Below are positions 1 to 5,641 of a DNA stretch of 5,641 nucleotides, piece after piece; the stretch's first letter is position 1, and each line of letters opens with the position of its first letter. The notes beneath the pieces were generated by a model. That model did not search any database and was not told the DNA's origin. It was given only the letters and a program-made list of their open reading frames with translations. This DNA is from an uncultured Flavobacteriales bacterium (GTDB taxonomy: Bacteria > Bacteroidota > Bacteroidia > Flavobacteriales_D > Parvicellaceae): contig CALDTD010000230.1 in NCBI GenBank assembly GCA_937924345.1, positions 1 to 5,641 of the forward strand, read 5' to 3'. The position numbers and the translations under genes are program-made.

Positions 1-1035
1 GTTATGATGTGATTTAATAGTAGCTGAAGGTCCACCTGTAGCAGAAACAGACTCTATAACATCAGGGTAAATTGTTCCTTGTGCTAACCAAGTTACGTTT
101 TCTATTTTATTCGACTCTTCGTCAAACGTGTCTATAAATACTTTCCCGATTGCTTTTCTTTTTAACTCAGGGTCTGAAATTCCTTTCAATTCAGCGTAGA
201 ATGCTTCTTTGGCATTTACTCCTTTTACATTTAAACCTAAGCCTTTGTAGTTTTCTAATACTTCTTCAAATTCGTTTTTGCGTAATAGACCGTTGTCTAC
301 AAAAATACAATATAGGTTTTCGCCAATTGCTTTGTGCAAAAGCATAGCTGCAACAGAAGAATCTACACCTCCCGACAATCCTAAAACAACTTTATCTTTT
401 CCTAATTTTAATTTTAAATCTGCTACGGTTTGTTCTACAAATGAATCTGGTGTCCAACTTTGAGCAAAACCTGCTATATCTACAATAAAATTCTTCAGTA
501 ATGTTGCACCATCTGAACTGTGGTAAACTTCTGGATGAAATTGAATACCATAAGTTTGTTCATTTTGAATATGATAACCAGCAACTTTTACATCTTCTGT
601 ACTACAAATCACTTCGTAACCTTTAGGTAAAGTAACAATAGTATCTCCATGACTCATCCAAACTTGCGAGTTATTTGGAATGTTCTTGGTTAATGGAAAT
701 TTAGTATTTACAAAAGAAAGGTTTGCTCTTCCGTATTCTCTAATTTTGGAAGGAATGACTTCTCCTCCATATTCTTTTGCTAAATATTGTGCGCCAAAGC
801 AGACTCCTAAAAGTGGAAGCTTTCCTTTAATTTCAGTTAAATCTGGTTGTGGAGAATTTTCTTCACGCACACTAAAGGGACTTCCTGATAAAATAACGGC
901 TTTTATGTTTTCATTAATCGGAGGAATTTTATTCCAAGGATGAATTTCACAATAGACATTTAACTCCCTGATTCTTCTAGCAATAAGCTGAGTATATTGA
1001 GAACCAAAATCTAAGATCAACACCGTTTCTTCCAT
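1..1035 (-). CDS. guaA: GMP synthase (glutamine-hydrolysing), 3' end cut by window edge
   Basis: GuaA is a cytoplasmic enzyme that converts XMP to GMP using ATP and ammonia from glutamine, the last step of de novo GMP synthesis. The visible 345 codons are about two thirds of the usual 510-525 residues. Residues 4 to about 190 form a class I glutamine amidotransferase domain: [16 protein letters not shown] near the start, the nucleophile Cys79 in GVCFGAQ, and His167 and Glu169 in QFHPEV. The ATP pyrophosphatase domain follows, with the P-loop SGGVDSS at 221-227 and the conserved [13 protein letters not shown] and IKSHHN segments close to the edge. The rest of this domain and the C-terminal dimerisation domain lie outside the window. 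The ATG at 1035 is chosen because GuaA proteins normally begin a few residues before LILDFGSQ. No Shine-Dalgarno sequence precedes it. It lies 267 bases downstream of dnaE and probably has its own promoter. Frame and motifs are intact. Confidence 0.97.
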   Translation of the reverse strand, partial: MEETVLILDFGSQYTQLIARRIRELNVYCEIHPWNKIPPINENIKAVILSGSPFSVREENSPQPDLTEIKGKLPLLGVCFGAQYLAKEYGGEVIPSKIREYGRANLSFVNTKFPLTKNIPNNSQVWMSHGDTIVTLPKGYEVICSTEDVKVAGYHIQNEQTYGIQFHPEVYHSSDGATLLKNFIVDIAGFAQSWTPDSFVEQTVADLKLKLGKDKVVLGLSGGVDSSVAAMLLHKAIGENLYCIFVDNGLLRKNEFEEVLENYKGLGLNVKGVNAKEAFYAELKGISDPELKRKAIGKVFIDTFDEESNKIENVTWLAQGTIYPDVIESVSATGGPSATIKSHHN

Positions 1036-1041
1036 ACCGCG

Positions 1042-1049
1042 CGAAGATA
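1042..1049 (-). promoter_or_regulatory. Candidate Bacteroidota -7 promoter box for guaA
   Basis: On the minus strand TATCTTCG is followed by CGCGGT and then the guaA ATG. It matches the Bacteroidota primary sigma factor -7 consensus TAnnTTTG except for one base. A transcript starting the usual few bases downstream would begin at or within a few bases of the ATG, so the mRNA could be leaderless or nearly so. I see no clear TTG at the usual -33 distance; that stretch is A-rich (two runs of A around 1053-1060 and 1071-1077). The assignment therefore rests on one box and its position. Confidence 0.4.
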
Positions 1050-1153
1050 CTATTTTTTTTGATGAATGTCTTTTTTTGATTAAAGTAGTGTGTTAAGAAA
1101 TTATTAAACATAATACAATTAAATCTAATAAGTTTCTATAACAAATTTTCACC

Positions 1154-1170
1154 TCTATTTATTAAATAGA
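1154..1170. repeat. Short perfect AT-rich palindrome
   Basis: TCTATTTA and TAAATAGA flank a single central T, giving 8-base perfect arms. It is about 120 bases upstream of the guaA start, beyond the candidate promoter. It could be an operator-like site for a dimeric regulator or a weak hairpin. In DNA this AT-rich, a chance origin is also plausible. Confidence 0.35.
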
Positions 1171-1180
1171 CAATTCTAAT

Positions 1181-1206
1181 TCTACCCTTAATAGCTTAGG
1201 GATAGA
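1181..1206. repeat. Imperfect inverted repeat with GC-containing stem
   Basis: TCTA-CCCT-AA pairs with TT-AGGG-TAGA around a 4-base loop at 1192-1195, with single bulges at T1189 and A1202. That gives about 10 pairs, including the strongest GC stack in the spacer. It is the third structure met by a polymerase leaving dnaE. It could contribute to termination or be a binding site; the sequence does not decide. Confidence 0.4.
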
Positions 1207-1220
1207 ACGGTTTGTTTGAA

Positions 1221-1248
1221 CTCCTTTTGTTTGAGTAAAACAAAAGAG
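1221..1248 (-). terminator. Second hairpin downstream of dnaE, possible terminator
   Basis: CTTTTGTTT (1224-1232) and AAACAAAAG (1238-1246) form a perfect 9-bp stem with a 5-base loop. Alternatively, bulging C1224 lets CTC at 1221-1223 pair with GAG at 1246-1248 for 11 bp in total. Its place just after dnaE suggests 3'-end formation or mRNA protection. No U-run follows on the minus strand, so function is uncertain. TTTGTTTGA from the left arm also occurs as a direct copy at 1211-1219. Confidence 0.35.
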
Positions 1249-1260
1249 TGAGTAGTGATA

Positions 1261-1290
1261 GCCCGACTTTTTTTTTATAAAAAAGTAAGC
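1261..1290 (-). terminator. Hairpin just after the dnaE stop, possible terminator
   Basis: The first structure in the dnaE direction begins 13 bases after the TAG. ACTTTTTT pairs with AAAAAAGT (1266-1273 with 1279-1286) around a 5-base loop. In minus-strand RNA, GCUU (1290-1287) can extend the stem with GGGC (1264-1261) past one bulged base, using two G-U wobbles. Those wobbles form only in the minus-strand RNA, which fits an element acting on dnaE transcripts. No U-run follows, so it is not a textbook intrinsic terminator. Confidence 0.35.
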
Positions 1291-1302
1291 CCCAAAAACA
1301 AA

Positions 1303-4300
1303 CTAAGCCACACTTGAGACTTCGTTAACCATTGCAGCTTGTAGCCTTTCTTTTTTTAGTGCGTTTAATTGCTGATCCATTTTGGATGTATTTATACTAT
1401 AGGCTTCGTAGCCATCTACAGCGACTAGTTCGTCTAGAAACTCATTGGTGACATTTACTTTTGCTTGTCGAGAAACCAAAGAAACACCAGACAATTCGTC
1501 AAAATCTAAAAGCTCTAAATAGACTGTTTTAGTTCCTTCATATTTTTTAAATAATTCTTCTAATTCTAAAATAGTATTACTTGTTATGCGGTTGGAATCA
1601 AAACGAATGTATAGTTTCTTTAATTGTTTTTCTCTTAAGTTTTCTAACAGTTCTATGTATTGAACATTAAACTCTTTTTGCTTTCCATCTGGATTCCAAG
1701 TCTTACGTTTAAGTTGAACCATTCCTTTGATATACAAGAAATTACCAGGCACTAAGAAATGCATATTTTTAAGGTATAACTCTCCAAACAAACGCACGTC
1801 GAGACTCCCCTCTTTGTCTTGCATATTTAAAACTCCGTACTTATTTCCCTTACGGCTTTCTAAGTTCATAGCATCAACTGCCATTCCTCCAAAGCTAAAT
1901 TCTCGATTGGGTAAATCGTTTATTCTATCACTCAGTAGATTTAAGGTGATATCACAAAAATTATCGACCTCCAACTTATAATCGTCTAATGGGTGACCGG
2001 TAATATAAATTCCTACCACTTCTTTTTCTCGACTTAATTTTTCGAAGGCGCTCCATTCTTTGCAGTCTAAAATTTTTGGCTCGGGCATTTCTACCTGATC
2101 GTCGCCCTCTAGCATATCAAACATACTTACCTGAGCAGAATTTAACCCATTTTGATAAGCAGCTCCGTATTTTAAGGCTTTTTCTATTAGCGTTCTATCT
2201 TTTTCGTCCTTTGCAAAATACTGAGCGCGATGAATACCTGGAAACTCATCTAATCCTCCTCCCATTGCCAAACTTTCGAGTACTCGCTTATTACAATCTT
2301 TTAGACTTACCCGTCTTACCATATCGAAAATAGAAGTAAACGGCCCCTCTTTTTTACGTTCTTCTACCAACGAAGCTACCGGTCCAGCTCCTACTCCTTT
2401 CATTCCCCCCATTCCGAAACGAACTTCTCCCTTGGCATTTACTGCGAACTTATAAAAACTTTCATTTACATCTGGACCTAAAACCTTTAGTCCCATACGC
2501 TGACATTCTTCCATAAAGAAAGAAACAGTCTTTATATCGTTCATGTTATTACTCAAAACCGCCGCCATATATTCTGCAGGGTAATGTGCTTTTAGATAAG
2601 CTGTTTGATAGGCAATCCAAGCATAACAAGTAGAATGCGATTTATTGAAGGCATAAGATGCAAAGGCTTCCCAATCTGTCCAAATTTTCTCAAGTGGCTT
2701 TTCTGGGTGACCATTTGCCATTGCTTGCTGAATGAATTTAGGTTTCATTTTTGCTAAGACTGCAATTTGCTTTTTACCCATGGCCTTTCTTAAGACATCT
2801 GCTTCACCCTTGGTAAAATCTGCCAATAATTGCGACAGTAACATTACCTGCTCTTGGTAAACTGTAATTCCGTAGGTTTCCTTAAGATAACCTTCCATTA
2901 CAGGAATATCATAAACAATTTCTTCTTCTCCGTGTTTACGACGAATAAAAGAAGGAATGTATTCTAATGGTCCAGGTCGATATAAGGCATTCATGGCAAT
3001 TAAATCGGAAAAAGCAGTTGGTTTTAGCTCCTTTAAATACTTTTGCATTCCAGGCGATTCATACTGGAAAACACCGACTGTTTCTCCTCTTTGGAACAAT
3101 GCATACGTTTCTTCATCATCAATAGGAATTGCTTCTATATCGATTTCAATATCATGCCTTGCTTTTACAATCTTAATGGTATCTTTTATAAGCGTTAACG
3201 TCTTTAACCCAAGAAAATCCATTTTCAACAACCCTGCACTTTCTACTACTGAGTTATCGAATTGTGTACTCCACATTTCTGAATCTTTGGCTAAAGAAAC
3301 TGGAACATGCTCTCGAATATCACTTGGTGTGATAATAACACCACAGGCATGAATACCAGTAGTACGCATAGAACCCTCTATTACTTTTGCTTGACGAACA
3401 ACTTCACCTTCAAGATTTTTTCTATTTAATAATGACTTTAGCTCGTCTGCCATCGTCATTTGTTCTGGCGATAGCTTTTCAGCTAATTTCTCTTCGTCCA
3501 TCCCAAACATCTTGTTCAACTTCATGTCTGGCACGAGTTGAGCAATTCTATTCGTATCTGGTAATGGTAAATCTAATACACGACCTGCATCTCTAATAGA
3601 AGATTTTGCAGCCATAGTACCATAAGTAATAATCTGTGCGACCTGACTTGCACCATATTTATCAATTACATATTGAATAACTCTACCACGCCCTTCATCA
3701 TCAAAATCAATATCAATATCGGGCATAGAAACCCTTTCCGGATTTAAAAATCGCTCAAAAAGCAAATCATACTTTATAGGATCTATATTCGTTATTTTTG
3801 TACAATACGCTACTACAGAACCTGCTGCAGAACCCCTGCCTGGGCCAACGGAAACTCCCATTTCTCTCGCTGCACGAATAAAGTCTTCTACGATTAAGAA
3901 ATAACCTGGATAACCTGTTTTACGAATAACGTCCAACTCAAAATCTAGACGTTCTTCAATCTCTGGCGTAATTTCTCCGTAGCGTTCTTTTGCCCCTTCG
4001 TAAGTAATGTGTCTAAGGTAATTATTCTCGCCTATTTTAAGACTTGGATCTTCTTTATCTCTAGGGTCTTGTAATTCTTCTGGAATGTCGAAAGCTGGTA
4101 ATAATACATCACTAGCTAATTCATAAGGTTCACACTTTCCAACAATTTCTTCTACTGTTTCTATTGCTTCTGGTAAATCTAAAAACGCTTCTTTCATCTC
4201 GTTTTGAGACTTAAAGTAAAAGTCATCATTCTCGAACCCAAAACGAAAACCTCTACCTCTTCCTATCGGTGTTGATTTACGTTCACCATCTCTTATACAC

Positions 4301-5641
4301 AACAAAATATCGTGTGCCTCTGCATTATTTTTATCAATATAATAAGTATCGTTTCCTGCAAAATATTTTACATCATATTTTTTAGCAAACTTTAATAAAG
4401 TGTCATTTACTAATTGCTCCTCTTCTAATCCATGTCTGTTTAACTCTACATAGAAATCCTCTCCAAATTGTTCTTTCCACCAAATAAAGGCTTCTTCTGC
4501 TTGTTTTTCACCTACATTTAAAATTAATTGAGGTATTTCCCCAGATAATCCACCCGTTGTGACGATAACATGGTCTTTGAGTGTTGCAATTACTTCTTTA
4601 TCAACCCTTGGAACATAGTAATAACCTTCTACATGACCAGCTGACGAAAGTTTAGCTAAATTTCTATACCCTTCTTTATTTTTTGCCAACATTGGTACAC
4701 GGTAACCATTATCCTTTACTGATTTATCTAACCTGTTTTTACAGACAAAAAACTCAGAACCTAAAATAGGCAATACCTTAGTATTTTCTAGTTCTTCAAT
4801 TTCATTTTCTAGTTTTGTAATTTCTTCTGGAATAAGCGCTACAATTTTAGTTACCTCTTCCTCATTTTCAATTACTTTTTCTTCACGCTCGCCTGTTTCA
4901 ACGATTGATTTTAAGTCTTTGATTTTCCCTTCAACTCCTCCATTATGCTTTTGCCCTGCTAAAATAAAATGAAAAGCCGCCATCATATTTCCAATATCAG
5001 TAAGAGCAACAGCGGGCATATTATATTTTACAGCAGCTTTAATTAAATCTGGAATAGCTGTAGTTGATTGTAAGATTGAAAACTGAGAATGATTATGCAA
5101 ATGAGAAAAACGAACATTTTTTAATCGCTTTCTATTCTCAGCTTCATTAAATTCTACATTGTCTGCACTACCTTCTTCTCTCGCTTTACGTTTACGAATT
5201 TTGTCGCTCTCTTCTTTTAAGTTTAAGTGGTTTAAACCTATGGGAACAATTTGAATAGGATTAGCATCAAGATAGTCACCAAAATAATTGGGCTCTACTC
5301 CTAAATCTTCTGCTGTAAAACTTTTTACTCTAATTAGCTCTAAAAAACAACGTGTGGTTGCCTCAACATCTGCTGTTGCATTGTGGGCTTCGCCAAATGG
5401 TTGATCAAATAAATATTGGTGTAATTCTGTTAAAGTTGGCAATTTAAATTTACATCCTCTACCACCTGGAATCTGACATAATAAAGCTGTCTTCTCGGTA
5501 CATGTATCTAATATTGGTAATTCTTGTAGTTGATTTTCAACAGATAAACGATGAAACTCACAGCCCATTACATTGGTATCGAACTTTACATTCTGACCAA
5601 CTACAAATTTTGCTTGTGCTAATACTTTATTAAACTCTTCT
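1303..5641 (-). CDS. dnaE: DNA polymerase III alpha subunit with fused N-terminal 3'-5' exonuclease domain, 5' end cut by window edge
   Basis: This is the replicative DNA polymerase (family C), extending primers at the fork with the beta clamp. 1445 residues are visible; residue 1 here is the codon at 5640-5638. Residues 1 to about 110 are the end of a DnaQ-like exonuclease: motif II GQNVKFD (Asp21) and motif III HNATAD (His86, Asp91). Motif I would be upstream. A PHP domain follows from about 177 with HLHNHS at 180-185. The polymerase core has PGRGSAAGS at 600-608, catalytic PDIDIDF (Asp643, Asp645), MDFLGL (Asp808), RPGP at 888-891 and FNKSHS at 998-1003. A helix-hairpin-helix lies near 1079-1095, a clamp-binding motif QVSMF at 1170-1174 and an OB fold at about 1249-1334. 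The ATG at 5568 is not the start: the frame is open through the edge and motif II lies upstream of it. I estimate 80-90 codons missing. Stop TAG at 1303-1305. Confidence 0.97.
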   Translation of the reverse strand, partial: EEFNKVLAQAKFVVGQNVKFDTNVMGCEFHRLSVENQLQELPILDTCTEKTALLCQIPGGRGCKFKLPTLTELHQYLFDQPFGEAHNATADVEATTRCFLELIRVKSFTAEDLGVEPNYFGDYLDANPIQIVPIGLNHLNLKEESDKIRKRKAREEGSADNVEFNEAENRKRLKNVRFSHLHNHSQFSILQSTTAIPDLIKAAVKYNMPAVALTDIGNMMAAFHFILAGQKHNGGVEGKIKDLKSIVETGEREEKVIENEEEVTKIVALIPEEITKLENEIEELENTKVLPILGSEFFVCKNRLDKSVKDNGYRVPMLAKNKEGYRNLAKLSSAGHVEGYYYVPRVDKEVIATLKDHVIVTTGGLSGEIPQLILNVGEKQAEEAFIWWKEQFGEDFYVELNRHGLEEEQLVNDTLLKFAKKYDVKYFAGNDTYYIDKNNAEAHDILLCIRDGERKSTPIGRGRGFRFGFENDDFYFKSQNEMKEAFLDLPEAIETVEEIVGKCEPYELASDVLLPAFDIPEELQDPRDKEDPSLKIGENNYLRHITYEGAKERYGEITPEIEERLDFELDVIRKTGYPGYFLIVEDFIRAAREMGVSVGPGRGSAAGSVVAYCTKITNIDPIKYDLLFERFLNPERVSMPDIDIDFDDEGRGRVIQYVIDKYGASQVAQIITYGTMAAKSSIRDAGRVLDLPLPDTNRIAQLVPDMKLNKMFGMDEEKLAEKLSPEQMTMADELKSLLNRKNLEGEVVRQAKVIEGSMRTTGIHACGVIITPSDIREHVPVSLAKDSEMWSTQFDNSVVESAGLLKMDFLGLKTLTLIKDTIKIVKARHDIEIDIEAIPIDDEETYALFQRGETVGVFQYESPGMQKYLKELKPTAFSDLIAMNALYRPGPLEYIPSFIRRKHGEEEIVYDIPVMEGYLKETYGITVYQEQVMLLSQLLADFTKGEADVLRKAMGKKQIAVLAKMKPKFIQQAMANGHPEKPLEKIWTDWEAFASYAFNKSHSTCYAWIAYQTAYLKAHYPAEYMAAVLSNNMNDIKTVSFFMEECQRMGLKVLGPDVNESFYKFAVNAKGEVRFGMGGMKGVGAGPVASLVEERKKEGPFTSIFDMVRRVSLKDCNKRVLESLAMGGGLDEFPGIHRAQYFAKDEKDRTLIEKALKYGAAYQNGLNSAQVSMFDMLEGDDQVEMPEPKILDCKEWSAFEKLSREKEVVGIYITGHPLDDYKLEVDNFCDITLNLLSDRINDLPNREFSFGGMAVDAMNLESRKGNKYGVLNMQDKEGSLDVRLFGELYLKNMHFLVPGNFLYIKGMVQLKRKTWNPDGKQKEFNVQYIELLENLREKQLKKLYIRFDSNRITSNTILELEELFKKYEGTKTVYLELLDFDELSGVSLVSRQAKVNVTNEFLDELVAVDGYEAYSINTSKMDQQLNALKKERLQAAMVNEVSSVA

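Larger units (their letters stand above)
1036..1302. other. Non-coding spacer between dnaE and guaA
   Basis: I see no credible gene here on either strand. The dnaE-proximal half (1154-1290) holds four inverted repeats, described separately. The guaA-proximal part (about 1050-1150) is very AT-rich, without clear structure, and leads into the candidate guaA promoter. A second weak -7-like sequence, TATGTTTA on the minus strand near 1105-1112, has no well-spaced -33 element and is not called. No purine riboswitch or other known RNA leader is recognisable. Confidence 0.75.

Noticed and set aside
150..943. Open frames on the plus strand at 150-347, 278-463 and 680-943
   Set aside because: They run antisense through guaA, whose frame carries conserved enzyme motifs throughout. 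Their translations resemble no protein family and have no start signals.
1036..1302. Purine or other metabolite riboswitch controlling guaA
   Set aside because: No recognisable aptamer core is visible, and the candidate promoter sits too close to the start codon to allow a leader RNA.
1727..3596. Open frames on the plus strand at 1727-1981, 2076-2333, 2957-3352 and 3387-3596
   Set aside because: They lie antisense inside dnaE, and their predicted products are low-complexity or Ser/Leu-rich with no recognisable domain, so they are shadows of the real gene.
5566..5568. ATG at 5568 as the dnaE start
   Set aside because: The frame stays open to the right edge and encodes exonuclease motif II (GQNVKFD) just upstream. 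Starting at this Met would cut the exonuclease domain in half.
1..5641. A previously undescribed system, mobile element, CRISPR array or RNA gene
   Set aside because: About 95% of the window is accounted for by dnaE and guaA, both intact and conserved. The spacer holds only short inverted repeats, and no transposase, terminal repeat, repeat-spacer pattern or tRNA-like fold is visible.

Overview
The window holds two partial housekeeping genes, both on the minus strand, separated by a 267-base spacer. The organism is most likely a member of the Bacteroidota, probably class Flavobacteriia. The grounds are AT-rich DNA, no Shine-Dalgarno sequence before the one visible start codon, a Bacteroidota-style -7 box near that start, and a DNA polymerase III alpha subunit with an epsilon-like exonuclease domain at its N terminus. 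The protein sequences also read like flavobacterial homologues as I remember them; no search was run.

Layout in the direction of transcription (right to left): 5641-1303 is dnaE, the replicative polymerase, whose first roughly 80-90 codons lie beyond the right edge. 1302-1036 is a non-coding spacer with four inverted repeats between 1154 and 1290, followed by an AT-rich stretch and a candidate promoter directly in front of guaA. 1035-1 is guaA (GMP synthase), cut by the left edge after about two thirds of its usual length.

The two genes share a direction but are not an obvious operon. The spacer is long, contains terminator-like hairpins, and guaA appears to have its own promoter. Functionally they are linked only loosely: GuaA makes GMP, the precursor of the dGTP that DnaE consumes. 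Both reading frames are intact throughout, with the catalytic motifs expected of their visible parts.

I found no mobile element, CRISPR array, tRNA, rRNA or defence gene, and nothing that looks like an undescribed system. The points worth a second look are modest: a fused proofreading domain alongside a PHP domain that seems to have lost metal ligands, a Glu-rich insert in that PHP domain, a possibly leaderless guaA transcript, and the structured spacer.
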